Origin: Phoronis australis
Lineage: Eukaryota; Phoronida; Phoronidae
Assembly (NCBI GenBank): GCA_002633005.1
Contig: NMRA01000098.1
Coordinates: 495,435-559,434 of the forward strand
Reading direction: 5' to 3'
Length of the DNA: 64,000 nt
A program made the translations under genes and the position numbers. Shown in pieces: positions 12,381 through 25,095 of this stretch; within the stretch, counting starts at the first letter, position 1; each line of letters starts with the position of its first letter. The notes beneath the pieces were generated by a model that was given only the letters and a program-made list of their open reading frames with translations, made no database searches and was not told the origin of the DNA.

Positions 12381-13675
12381 TTTTTATGCACCCGCATATT
12401 TGTGGACGCATTATGCCGTCATCTCCGTCCGTCCGTCCGGCGTCAGTAAGGCTTCCGGCGTCCACTGCTCTATCTCCAAAACCCTTTGACATACGTCAAT
12501 GAAATTTGACACACGTGTTCCTTTTGTAGACGGGACGGCATGAGCGAACTTTCAGATGGATTCTACTACCGGTGTGCCCCCTAGTGGCAATTTTAGTTTT
12601 TTACGTTTACCTCTGTATCTTCAAAAGTCCTGAATGGATTTTTATAAAAATTGGAATATGGGCACCTATTAGCGAGATGACACTATCCTCCTATTTTCAG
12701 ATGGATTTGACGTAGTTTGCGCCACCTAGTGGCCATTTTTACTGTTTTCGAGTCTGTTTTTGCGTCCACTCTCTATCAACCAAACCACTCAAAGGATGAT
12801 TGTGAAAGTTGGCAGTTGTGTGCTTACTATAAAGAGGACGGTTGACAATGATTTTCCGACGAGTTTGACTTCTGTGGCGCCTCTTAATGGCAGTTTTGTT
12901 TCTTTTGCGCTCATGGCTGTATATCCTAAACCGTTTGCAGGATCTTTACTTAATTTAGCAAGTGTATTTATGTGATGCTGACAACGAACGACGACAACTT
13001 TCGGACGGATTTGACTACTGGTGTGCTCCCTAGTGGCAATTTTAGTTTTTTACATTTACCAGTCTTTATTTTCAAAGGTACTCAACAGATTTTCATAAAA
13101 TTTTGAATAAAGGCATGTATTGGTGAGATGACGCTATCATCCTGTTTTTGGATGGAATCGAGGTATTTTGCGCCACCTAGTGGCTATTTTTGGTGTTTTC
13201 AAATCTTGTTTTTGGCGTCCACTTTCTGTCAACCAAATCATTCTGGGGATGGTTTTGAACATTGGCGTATATACTTTCAGTATAAAGAGGACGTTTGATG
13301 ATGGCGACTGACTACTGTAACGCCTCCTACTGATAGTTTTGTTTTGTTTTGCGCCTATAGCTGTACCTCCAAAACCCACTGCAAGACCTTTAATTTAGTA
13401 AGTGAATTTACATGAAGATAACAGTCGACTTTCAGGCGGGTCAAATAGTCGCTGTGCCCACAAGTGGCAATTTCGTTTTTTTCTGTTTTCCTTTGTTTCT
13501 CTGAAGTTCGTTTACAGATTTTTATGAAATTGGCATGTGCCCATTTTTGGATGGATTGTACATTTTTGCGCCATCTAGTGGCCGTTTTTATGATACAAAT
13601 AAATAACCCCAAAAGCACACCATTTGCGATGCATTCGTGGACGCATTTCAATGCTCCGCGTTGCTCTTGATTCCT
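12381..13675 (+). repeat. CTCF-motif repeat family, copy A
   Basis: About eight diverged monomers of roughly 150 bp. Each has a part like ctgtatctccaaaaccctt, an AT-rich part like ataaaatttgg, and a core like gccacctagtggc. Cores lie at about 12582, 12727, 12885, 13032, 13178, 13329, 13462 and 13576. Three monomer types alternate, recognised by what follows the core (caattttag, ccatttttac, cagttttgtt), making a ~450-bp higher-order unit. The ends (tttttatgcacccgcatatt at 12381 and gcattcgtggacgcatttca near 13630) match the ends of copy B and are roughly inverted to each other. Confidence 0.9.
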
Positions 13676-14174
13676 AAGGAGGGGTACTCTGCTCGGAATT
13701 TTTGACTGGGGGTGCAGCTGGAAAATTAAAACTTGAAAAGGGGAGTCATTTGTTGGGATGAAAAGTGATTCATTCATACGAGTTTGTTCTAGGACCACCT
13801 ATTGTTTAAGGTTTATTCTTAAAAACGAACCCGTTTGTATACATATTTGGACTTCCAAATTTTTAACCAATTAAGCCTGAACTAGTTCAACGCAGCCATG
13901 TCGTCTAAAATCAGAACATCTTTTGCAGCATAAGGTTTTAAAATAGATCCCTTCGGTAATTTTGTGTAGTTTGAAAGGGAACCTTTTTGTTGAGTTAAGA
14001 ATTTCCATAGTGAACCCTTTTGTAGAAACTTTTGTAACAAAAAGGCACCCTTTCAGAGAGAATGTTGTCAGAACAGGAACCTTTTCTTAAGGAAACTCGT
14101 TGGGAAAAAACACCTTTTTATCTAAACAGTATTACATCTTCTATGCAAGTAGAACTCCCCTAGGTGTGCTTGTC

Positions 14175-14345
14175 ATTAGGGCCTCTTATACCTACTTCGT
14201 CTGTACGAACTTTGGTCCTGTATCGAAGTTAACAGTACAAGTTAACTTCGTTGTAAACAGGTGGATTTTGTAGCAAGTTGTCGACAATTGGATATGGTAT
14301 GAAGGGTTGACTTTGGCGTAATTGGAGTTCTTGGCAGGTGTAGCT
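14175..14345 (+). repeat. Diverged copy of the 430-bp element at 43239
   Basis: The stretch gaactttggtcctgtatcga and the following aaacaggtggattt match the reverse complement of 43545-43610 closely. It begins agggcctcttatacctac, a decayed form of that element's terminus. Confidence 0.7.
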
Positions 14346-14692
14346 GACTATAATGATACCTGTTGTGGTATTATTTGGTATTTTAAAAAAGATCACCATT
14401 CTCTTACCATAAGCACTTCTTTTCTATTATCCGACCATGTATACGATACTTAGAGATCCTAGATTTCCATGACAACAGATAACGGAAGGAATTCATGGAA
14501 TCTGACTTCTTTCATGAAATTAGAGATTTCAATTGGAATGTCCTTACTTCAGTCGCAGATGCCATAATTGTAATATTTTTGTTTTTTAATTACCAAAAAT
14601 TAAGAACCGAATCCATTAAGTTCACATATTCTGGCCACAAATCCATGGATGGTTGTTTTACAGAAGGCAAGTCACTTGTACATTCTTTCTGA

Positions 14693-14961
14693 AGATGATG
14701 AAGATCTTTTTATGGTTTTGAGAAGCAATAAATGGTGTGCTGCAAGATATTGGTTACAAAATGATGAAGATCTTTTCATGGTTTTGAGAAGCAATAAATG
14801 GTGTGCTGCAAGATATTGGTTCCAAAATGATGAAGATCTTTTTATGGTTTTGAGAAGCAATAAATGGTGTGCTGCAAGATGTTGGTTCCAAAATGATGAA
14901 GATCTTTTTATGGTTTTGAGAAGCAATAAATGGTGTGCTGCAAGATATTGGTTCCAAAATT
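14693..14961. repeat. 66-bp minisatellite, four copies
   Basis: Four units starting gatgaagatctttttatggt, period 66, nearly identical. The period is 22 codons, so an open frame of 106 codons crosses the array; there is no support for a gene. Confidence 0.95.
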
Positions 14962-15149
14962 CAGCGTAAACAATAAGGCAATTTTCACATTTTTATATTT
15001 CGTATTTTGAATTAGTAAAATGGATTTTCATAAAATTTTTACAGAATAGAAAAAATGAAATTTTATGAGTTTGCTAAAATTGATTCCTCTGTTATTGAAA
15101 ATGGAAAAACTAGGGTCTCATGATACTTGAAATTTGAAAGAATACACCT

Positions 15150-15300
15150 GCGTAACGTTTTTGGGGGCACTATTGTGTAATAATTTTCATGACTCATATC
15201 AAACTGCAATAACTTTGGTGTTTGCCAACCACCGAAGCCGATCTGCAAGGTTCACCTAACTTTGTACTTTGTATAGACAACAGTCCTCAGGTACTGGACA
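15150..15300 (+). repeat. Dispersed repeat copy, same family as 4538
   Basis: Contains ccgaagccgatctgcaaggt and following bases matching 4676-4700, preceded by a matching caaactgcaataacttt stretch also seen near 25045. Confidence 0.5.
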
Positions 15301-17729
15301 CAATGAAAAAGCTTATTGCATCTGCAACGAATTGAGAATTATTTACGATTGGCAATCATGTTCGGTTGAAGGTGTGGTAAATGTTTTTTTAATCAGCAAA
15401 ATTCCATTCAACACCCTGTGCTGGTTTATTTAAACAGATGCGAACCAGCATCATCTATTTGTATCATTGCTGGTTTTAGTGGTTTCAGGGTGGGTTGCGT
15501 TTTGTTTGAAAATACACCCCTGGATTTTTTCATTTAAATCAGTTTTTTTCTGTCGTCGTTGCCAGAGACAGACCTGGTCCTTTGAAGTCGGCCCCAGTCC
15601 TCAGGTTCCTCATAGATTCCTTGTGCCAGTTCAGTCTTTACTTGTATTTTTATAGCTTTCTTTCTATTTATTTTGATGATGTTCAAGTGTTTTCCCTACT
15701 GCTTCTTGCTGGCTGATAAAATGCCACCCTTATCGAGTAGTATTTCTATAATTACACAACTAAATGTCAAACAAACAGTCCCAGAGGTTAGCTTGGTGAA
15801 CTGGGACATTTTGCTGTTATCTTTTTTGTTATTTTTTTTTTTTTTTCATGCTGCCGGGTGCATTCCATTGCAAGATTGCAAAATTAAAATCTGTTTATTT
15901 TTGTGTAATTCTGATACATGGTGTAAGCAGTCAGTAACCCATTTCCAGGAAGAAAAGGAAGTTGATTAACTCCATACAGTTCTTAAGACTGTAACATGGT
16001 AGTAAGTTGTCACTCTTGGCTAGTTATATGCTCAGAGCTATTAAATCAAGAACAAAAAAATCGAGGGGTTTGCGTAGCACCGAGTGTAACAACGCGTGGT
16101 CACTAATGAATGAAATGCCTTGTTTTGTAGTTTGGTCATTAACAAATTCAGTATCTAGGTTGCTGGCAGGTTCAGAAATATCTGATATTTCTAAAAACTA
16201 TGAAACAGTCAACAAGAATGTTTCTTGGGGTTTTATTCTTGGTTCTTTTCCCACCAGACATGTCAAGGACAACTTTTCACATTTCTAGTGCCCCATAGGT
16301 CTCCAATTACTACCCCCACACAGACGTTCTGACTTAAGAGGTGGGTCCTAACTCCTTCACCCAATGTAATTGACAGGTGCCGGGCCAGGTGCCAGTGCCA
16401 ATAGGAATTACTACAGGGCACATCTTGTAACTGAAGTGTAACAGGGCTTGAGGTGGCCTGACAACATTTGAGGAATGTTCTCTCCAGGTAGTCTGTCCCA
16501 CTTTCAAACATTTGATTAGCCTCTTCTCCCTGCTCCACTGAAATTCATCAAAAGGAATTGGCCATGTGTCAGAGGAGACTGATTCAAATCGACACAAACT
16601 CATTTCATGAAGTTAGTCTTTGCTTTAGTACTTTATTGACCCAAATGTGACACTTCCTGGGACATCTGTTGGCAACTTAATTATCTGTAGTTTGTTGTGT
16701 GGACCATCCAGTCTGAAATCAGCTGTTGCTCTGTCTTCCATGGCAAAAACTAACTTGATTTTGTTTACACTCCTGTGAAATTTGTCTAGAATTGTTTGGT
16801 AGTGAAATTAGTCTGTGAAGTGATTTCAGGCTTGGAAACAACTGGTGGCAATTTGTCATTGTTTGAGACCATGCTCTGCTAGTTAGCTTGTGAAGCCTTG
16901 GCACTGTGTACTGGGCAATGTCAATAGGTGAACAGTCTGTTTTTTCAAGCTCAGAAATCACTTCTCATCTACAGTAGGAACAATTTGAGAGCAGCCTTAT
17001 GGCATAAATGGTCATAATCAAAAATTAGTTCTTTGACAGAACATGGTTTATTATCCCCTTTAAAACTTAGTGGCTTTTGTCTAAAGGGTTAAAAATTGAG
17101 TAATTCCAATATTTAGTTATAATAGTAATTTCTTTCACTATTTAACTGCTGCCAGCATCCGGTAAGTAATCAATGTGGGCTTGATTGCTACATCAGATTA
17201 ATTTAATTTCCATTAACTTTCAAGTTTTGCAAATATTTGTCATTTGTGTATGTTAAACACCGTGATTAATTAATTACAAATTACCAATACTTTTTGTAAG
17301 CGAATTTCATGTTGGATCAAAATCAAAAATTGATTTAGTATAATGCGCAGATTGTACCATACCTAGTTTCAAGTGTCTGTCCGCACAAATTTATGTTTGC
17401 CATAGTAGCTATAGTAACAACATCTTTAGCCCTTTCTTGATTCTGTATAACCTGATATACAAGACCATGGCCTTTTGAATTGATTTCACAACACTTACTG
17501 TTTTTTGCCATTATTTATTTCATATCTTCCAGGAGTAAACGCAGAAAAATTATATCTGGCCTTATATCTGAAGAACCCCTATATGGCCTTCTATTTTAAT
17601 ATAAGGTTGTTGTCATTGTACATTTAAAATACCTCCCAAAACTGCAGATGTTGCTGTTAGCAATGGCAGGTGCTGTTTTGAAAATTTCTAAATAATTTGT
17701 TCACATATTCACCACAGTACCACGGTAAT

Positions 17730-17985
17730 TCTACACTTATTTTGCACTAAAATAATTCCCAAAATGGTCATTTCACATTTTTCAATGACTGAGTACCTTT
17801 TTGCAAATAGTGATAACCTTAGCAAACACTACTTTATGACATCTACACACTACAAATTAATCTTATAATGGACTAAAATGTTCTTGATCTTTACTTTTGA
17901 GGAGAAATTTAACAAAATAGAATTTCATTTGTTAACCATATTATGTGCTAAATACGTGTACATTTACCGTACTATAAGCATTTCA
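17730..17985 (+). repeat. Dispersed repeat family C, copy 1
   Basis: Matches 35040-35290 along most of its length: shared landmarks are tatgacatcttcacac (with changes), atggactaaaat..ttgatctt and gaggagaaatttaacaaaat. Inverted copies lie at 19225-19340 and 41640-41990. Confidence 0.7.
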
Positions 17986-18585
17986 GTCGATATTACCTGA
18001 ACATGTACTCAGCTTTCTATATTTAAAAATATGCATGCTGAAATTGCTGGTGTTGTACCAAAACTAATGGGGAAAGCGCAAGGTAACTTTGCAGTTTTAC
18101 CTGGAGACACCTCTATTAGCAGATTTAACTTGGTGGGGAAAAGCCTAAAGACTTGAGCGTAAGGATTAGATCCTTGGTCTGCTTATAAATGCTTGTGATT
18201 GGCTAATATTCTTTCTACTGTACAAATTACAATAAGAGCTGACAACTGGATGCCAACTAATTGACATGTAACTAGACAAAGATTACAGGTGTAATAGTTA
18301 CAACTGCTGTGAACACAATTGGAGCCAAGAGACTTAGGAGAGACAGATAGTGCACTTACTGTGCTGTGGAACTGGTCTCAGCTAATTCCTGACTAGACTG
18401 GGGTTAGAGGTGATAAGAAATAAATGACTGGCTTGTGTGCGGGGGGGGGGGGGGNTGTCATTTGACAATTGAACCTGGTCTTGGGGAAAGTAAAACTGTC
18501 AGTGTCAGAATTAGGAATTGGAGGCCAATAGGGGCAAGTGGTCTAAGTCAAACGTTTGTTTCGTTTACAGAGGGTGGGTTTACAA

Positions 18586-18960
18586 TAGGTTAAGGTTATT
18601 TAGGACCCTAGAAAAATGTCCATGTTTGGACTGTCATATTTTAAGAAATGGGTTATTGGATTTGTATTAAACTTTGACATACTGAGCTTTATTCAGTGTT
18701 CTACAAAATCCATTTAGGAATTGTTTTTAAAATATTCCACTTTTGGATGAGGGTTTATCAAAAATGGGACTTTCATAGTTTTTGTGAAAAGCTTAAAAGT
18801 TTGCATGGAACGAAAACGAGCTGGTAAATTCCACCGCGGACTTGTGACTGGATTAATGACAGTGGTATAAAGTTAATAATCAAAATTTACAGGCTTTCCA
18901 ATTTCAAAAAAAAATACTTGGGTTAATTTCTAAAGTTTTGCTGGTATTTGGCTAAATGCA
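18586..18960 (+). repeat. Dispersed repeat family B, copy 1
   Basis: Shares ggttatttaggaccct, gggtttatcaaaaatgggac and aaaatttacaggctttcca with 63557-64000, in the same order and spacing. Confidence 0.7.
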
Positions 18961-19224
18961 GACTTGTCGATTAGATCTTAGATAACCTTAAACTAATTTT
19001 TTGGTGACATTTTTAACTGGAAACAAGTGTTCCCAGGCAGTTTGAAGTTATTTTATTGATATAATCATTTCATTCTTCCCTGGTTGGCACAGCTATGTAT
19101 TATATAGCGTACCGTGAGTATGAATCAGATCCTTTATTTCCATTTTTTCATTTTGAATTAGCTCAGGCTATGAATTATGTTCTTCGCTTTCTGAGCACAC
19201 AATATGAATAAGTGAAGCTTTTTG

Positions 19225-19340
19225 TCTAAATTTTTCAACAAAAATAAAGTTTAAGAAAATTTAAAAGCCCATGATTGGCTTGCTTTGTGCAATGCAGGTG
19301 TTGTAAAACAACATTGGGTAAAGTTTCTATTGTTTGCAAT
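19225..19340 (-). repeat. Dispersed repeat family C, inverted fragment
   Basis: aaaataaagtttaagaaaat and ggtgttgtaaaacaacatt match the inverted copy at 41820-41890. Confidence 0.5.
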
Positions 19341-21471
19341 TGGGCTGCATCAGCCATTGGAAAATGGAAGAATGCTGATCTTGGCTGTAGTTATTTGATG
19401 TGAAATAGGTGAACTAGAATTAACGGTATTATTCAGTCACTCGGTCAATCTACTAATCCTCGATTTACGTGTGGCCCTTCTCGTGCTCCTTAATTCTGGG
19501 CAAAACTACGCAGTTTATTTTACAAAGTGACAGAAGAGTTCAACGAAATCGGTTTTGGTTTGCTCAAAACGGCGCCAGTTAATTCCCAGCTCTGCCATGC
19601 TGTCCCGTGTTTAGCCAGCTGGTCATAAATTATTCTTTGAAACAAATTTCATTAGTTAGGGCAAGCCATGAATTATTCCTTCATACATTTTGTCAATTTT
19701 AGACAAATCTGGGATGGTGGGCATAAATCCAAGCAAAATGGAACATTCTAGCAACTTGCTTTTCAATGTTGTTATTGCACAGCCGGCTGTATTTCAAGGC
19801 TCTCTCGCACCTCCAGTTCTCATGACAGGCCTTGACCATTGCAGCAATTAACAGGATAGCATGAAGATTATAAGAAACGTTTTAATTTTTGTTACAAGAT
19901 GACAGAGTATCTGTCAGAAGTGAGGCAGATATGGTAATGGATCACTGGTCTGTTGATCTGATTCAGTTGTCAAGAATGTTTTCTGTTAGGGATGTGCCTC
20001 ATGTTTCATGCTCTTTATTGAAACTGTTAATTACTTGCACAAATGTAAAAAGAGTTGGACAGCTGGACCGCTGCGTAGCTGTTACGTGCGTAGAAGTTTT
20101 GTGTAAATTTATTTAGCTCTATCACAGATGTAACGATAACGTAATAATTAACGGAATCATTAAAGTTTTCTGTCAGTTGGACCTATGCATGCAGATAACA
20201 CTTGCATTAAATAAAGACAAATGTGAATCTGTTTCTTCGTTTTGTGCACCATGTGCTTTGCTTGCTTGTGTGTTTCTTGGAAATTTCCAAAGCTGCCATT
20301 TTAGCATGCAATGGAAGGAATTAAAAATTAATTTTCTGCAAGGCGTAATTACATAATATTTTCAGTCCATTGCCAGTTTTGGTTTAGTGTGTATGGAAAT
20401 AGAATAAATACAACTGACATCTAGCATCTGTCTGTTTCCAAAGTCCATCATTTTGTTTCTTTACAGTTGATTAATAATTAAGAATAGTACCATTGTACTA
20501 ATTTCATGTTTGTCATTGGTTGTGTCAAAATTCTCACCCATTTAATTCAGTCAATCAGACATTTGCCTCAATTCTTCCCGCTTTTGTTTTTCTTGGCCGT
20601 TTCCGCCATTTACTGTACCAAATGGTTGTGTAATAAAATTGATCCCAATTGGTGAGCTACAGAGTCATCAGACAAATTGTTCGTTGCTTTTATTGATTGG
20701 ATGTTCAAACCTCTCTCTGGGCGCCATGAGGGTTAGCCACTCATTTTTTTAACTTTGCTGGTGTTTGCGCAGTACACACTATGACATCTACACTGAATGG
20801 CATAAATTCGTCAAGTTGTAAAAGTTGCATTGAGTATAGACACATGCCTGATAATAGTTGAAGGGTTTTGAGTGTTCCAGTCTGGCAATGTTGATAAACT
20901 AGATTTCTTCTGACAAAAAATAGCAGATTTCGTGGACTTGATATGATGGATACGGAAAGTCACTCAAATGTCATCAGTCAGCTGTGTGCAATACTTGAAA
21001 AAGTGAAGTGTACATAACAGTCTATTCATCTAATGTTTGCCTATGAATGTTGAAACTGATGAATGCTTTTAACACATTTTGATGCTACCTGATCAGTCAA
21101 TAGCTGTTCAATTATTGCCTACTTGAATTTATATAGAGCCTCTAATTCTTCAATTATTTTCAGTAAAAGGGTTTAAGTGATGGCAGTTGTTAATAGCACG
21201 GCATGTTAACACAGACTAGGCTATGTTAAACATGGTCATTGTTTAAAAGGTGATGTTGCTAAGTGAAGCAACCTTTTTTGCACTTTTGTATTTCTGAATA
21301 TTTACATAACCTGGAATGTATTGTTAAAAGTCCAAATGTTGAAGATATGTTTTATTCTTACTCCGCCATTTCCTGCTAGTTGTTTATTGTAGTTGGTAAA
21401 AGTTTAAATTTTTCATTTTCAACAATTTCTTCACAATCTGTAAACAATTGGGTAATGGTCGGATATAGCAT

Positions 21472-21540
21472 GCCCGAATTTTGAGAACCAGTTTTCTCCA
21501 CTGAATAGCGGACATCAAACTGGTTCTCAAAATACGGGCA
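21472..21540. repeat. Hairpin element, copy 1
   Basis: Arms of 23 bases (starting gcccgaattttgagaacc) differ from perfect inverted repeats at one position, around a 22-base loop containing tctccactgaata. Copies 2 and 3 are at 28587-28664 and 35797-35872. Confidence 0.9.
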
Positions 21541-22346
21541 TATTATATTTGATCATTGCCAACAATTGAGCCAAAAATTAAGAAATTCCTTTTTTGATTG
21601 GTTTTGGCTATTTGCAACCGAGGTGTTTTTTAAAAAGTGTCGAATCCATGTATATCTTTTATTGAAGGGGAAATTGTTAAGGACGCTGTATAGTTATAAT
21701 ATTGTCATGCCTGTGGCCATTTGAAAATTGAAATCGACTGGCACGGTAATTGCTTGGTATTAGCCTAAGTGACATGAAGCCAACATACTAACACACACAC
21801 GCACACTAACTACACTGAGGGTTTGTTGGTTTATTCTGGCTACTCTCTGTATAATTTGTTTGATATGCAAACAGGGTATATTCAGAGAAAACCAATAGCT
21901 AATTTCACTCTCTCACAGTAGAAGTGGAGGCAGGAAACACTTGCAACTGGACTTTTAGTTATGCAATGAGCCTCCATGGCTATTGTTGTTATAGATTGTC
22001 AGCATGGCGCCGAATAATAAAAATGTTTAAGGTGCAATCAGGGACATCAGATGTATTTAACCTTAAGGTTGTTGTTTTGGGCATTGGTGCCACTGATGTC
22101 GTAATGGTGCGTGGGAATTCATGAAACCTTTGATGCTGCCATTCAGGCTTGCTGGTTTGTCGGCAAGTTTGCCAGTTGTATATATCTACTAATGAATATT
22201 TTAACGAGATATTGTAATACATGTCCCAAGCTTGTCTTGAACTTTTGTCTGTGCCTTGGTTAATTTTTCTCTCTCTAGTATACATGACTTAAGTTGAATT
22301 GAGTCATATTGTGTGTGACAAACCCAGGCTTCTGTCCTATTTCTAT

Positions 22347-23760
22347 TACACGGGTGAGAAACCACATGACCGCCGGTCCTCTTAAATCGGACCAACTCAC
22401 CCAAAACAGGACCTCCGGGGTTCAAATGGGACTGACGCACCTAAAAACATGACCGCCCCACCAGAAAACAGGACCACCGGGGACTGAACATGACCGCCGG
22501 GGATTGAAACCGCAATGACAAACAAGCTAAGATTTATTACCAATAGGCCTACACATATCATACCATGGAGTTATATACGTATGCATATGCAGGTCTTGTG
22601 CCGATTAATCCAACAAAATCTTTTGTGCGCTGCAGCACACTTTGCTTTGTAACACGCGGCGCCAAACCAACCACGTGACGTTGCACGCTTTTGACCTGAA
22701 TAATTATAACTTTATCCACTGCGTAAGTTTTAGAACAAAATGAAAATCGTTTTCTCCAATTTGACGTTTTAGTCAAGAAAAAAAGGGCGTTCTGGTTCTC
22801 AGGTGAAGCATCCTAGCTAGCCTTTGTGCGGCAAAGCAGTATACTAAAAATACATCTTGGCGCCGATGTGGGTAAAACACTGAATATATAAAATCTTCAC
22901 CGAATTAGTGTTATTAACGACACTCTTCCTTGAGTAAACTAAATTATTTATCGGTGCTCGCCGGGAAAAATTGTCGTTCTGTCGTTATTCTGCTGCTAAA
23001 ATTGAGATGCGTTCTTTTAGTTTGGCTTACATTGACCAGTTCCTTTTTTCACCGATTCTTCAGTCAGCTCTTCTTTTCTTCTACGAGGTTGCGTATATGG
23101 CACAACAAATTATCGGAACTGGTTTGATTTCGTCACAAGTTTTAAGTATTTTAATACCAGCAAACCGAATTTCAGAACAAATGGTGCTGCTGCGAAGTTG
23201 AGTCATCATCTTCCCAAAGATGTCGCAAAATTTTAGGAAATGGCGCGTGCTCATGTCACGAGCGCGACAGACTTTTGTTACAATAGGCTAACAAATGACG
23301 TTCATTAGATTGTTTTTCACTCAAGCGGCTGCAACCTGCAAGGCGAGTGTCGATTGACTCCTAGATTTTGCATGCGCCTGCTCCGCTCGCTAGCTCTACA
23401 TGTTGATAGAAGTTTCACGACGAGGTGGCGAGCAGAACTATACCCGGGCTATGGGAAATTTCGGAGTGTTACCAAGCATTATTTTGGCGAGCACATAGCT
23501 AGCTGACCGGTTACGTCATAACCCGCAGTATCATACAAACTTACAAAAGCCTTGATAACTACATTTTGTCAGGCGGTCATGTTGTGTCCCAGGCTGTCAT
23601 GTTGTGTCCCCGGCGGTCCTGTTTTCTGGTGGGGAGGTCATGTTTTTAGGTGTATCAGTCCCATTTTCTGGTGCGGCGGTCCCATTTGATTCCCGAAGGT
23701 CCTGTTTTGGGTGAGCCAGTCCGTTTTAGAGGACCAGCGGTCATGTTGTTCACCCGTGTA
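22347..23760. mobile_element. 1.4-kb element with long inverted repeats
   Basis: Left arm 22347 to about 22510 and right arm about 23571-23760 are inverted copies, both starting tacacgggtga at the outer end. The arms contain internal short repeats (acaggaccnccgggg, catgaccgcc). The interior of about 1 kb is CpG-richer than the surrounding intron and has no credible transposase frame. It has the form of a non-autonomous fold-back DNA element. No target duplication could be fixed with confidence. Confidence 0.85.
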
Positions 23761-24713
23761 TTAGTTATAAATGAACCTGCCTTCGTACAAATTCATTTGA
23801 CTGTAATTTACAGTCAGATTCATGGGGTTGCTCAAAGGCTGCAAGCCGGCCTCCAAGCATGGCCAAATATGGTGTTGGTTTACTGTTAAGGTTGTGACCA
23901 AGTCTTTCCTCTGAAAATTTGTCACCCTCCACCATTCAAGATCAGTTAGTGAAAGTAATTCTATTAAAAAATGTGGTGTAATGTAGAGGAAGTGTGTTCA
24001 TTACTGTCAGTTTTTTCTTTAGCTGCAGCTCTGTATCCCTGGTGCTGAAAATTAAGGAGAAGAGTGCATTGATCATCTCATCTTGCCTGATTGATGCATT
24101 TGTATTTGAGTTCACTAAGCTGAAACAATCTTTCTCTAGTGTGTTACAGAGCATCTTCATTTCTTTCAATCAGAATTTGCGCATGGTGAATGATTTTAAT
24201 CATCTCATCCAATTACATGCTTAGATGCAAATGCCAGAAGATTAAAAGAAATTAAATCCATTGGTGTTATACCCTTTGGGTGCCCAATGTGCTGTTTGGA
24301 CTTCAAAATTGTCATACTGATAGGCAGTTTGCTGAAAGGGGATTTGTGAATGGTTATCCAGTGCACATGATTGGATGAGGGTTGCTTCCGCGCATTCATA
24401 ATTCTGATCTATAAAATATCTGAGTACTCAGGACTCTGGGCAACATAAGTACACTACTAAATGATGTACAACACTGCCCAAGCAAAATACTTTTCTGTGA
24501 GGACAAATACATACCCCAGACAATATTTAAGAGGGGGATAGTACCCCCCCGGTTGCTGATGTTCCCCATTACCAACCCTTCTAGGTGAGCACCCCTCCCC
24601 CTCGTACAATAAAAGAACGAAATAACTGAGCGTGTGACTTACATTGTGGATCAAGCTACTGGCACGAAGATGAACACTGTGTGGCTCATTTGGTATGATA
24701 TGCCACTTACAGG

Positions 24714-24845
24714 GTATTTCATACTAATGTCGATGTGCTGATGTATGGGGATGTCGGTTGGTATGAACAGTTTCAGTAGCTTCGGTCCTGGATCGAAGTT
24801 ATCATTGCAAGTTGGCCTTGCAGTAAATTGTTGGATTTCGATACT
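24714..24845 (+). repeat. Diverged copy of the 430-bp element at 43239
   Basis: Starts ggtatttcatactaatgtcg and contains ttcggtcctggatcgaagtt and gcagtaaattgttggattt, matching the reverse complement of 43545-43668. Confidence 0.65.
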
Positions 24846-24954
24846 TTGATATGATATGAACGCTTAGCTTCAGTGTTACTGTCAACGTTGAATGGCACGT
24901 GTGAATGCATAAATTAATGATATATTTTCAAAAATATTCAACTTCATACCGATT

Positions 24955-25095
24955 TCATTTATTATCCGATCATAAAGCACTTCAAATTAAAAAAATTATG
25001 CAAAGGAGTGCCATCTTGGGGTGACTTTGATGACCCAAATATCAAACTGTGGTAACTTTTGGTGTCCTTTGACTAAGGAAGGAAGAGTGAAAGGT
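24955..25095 (+). repeat. Dispersed repeat copy, same family as 4538
   Basis: ttattatccgatcataaagc, aattaaaaaaattatgcaaa and atcaaactgtggtaactttt recall 4538-4640 and 15150-15230. Confidence 0.5.

Noticed and set aside
13355-13798. Open frame of 147 codons on the minus strand
   Set aside because: Lies across the end of CTCF-motif repeat copy A; matching part of copy B has a different, broken frame, so it is not conserved coding.
14649-14969. Open frame of 106 codons with repeated motif
   Set aside because: Produced by the 66-bp minisatellite; no start context, homology or splice sites.
22201-23889. Two similar frames on opposite strands sharing a GGPVLGE-like phrase
   Set aside because: They are the same inverted-repeat arm read from each side, not a protein family.
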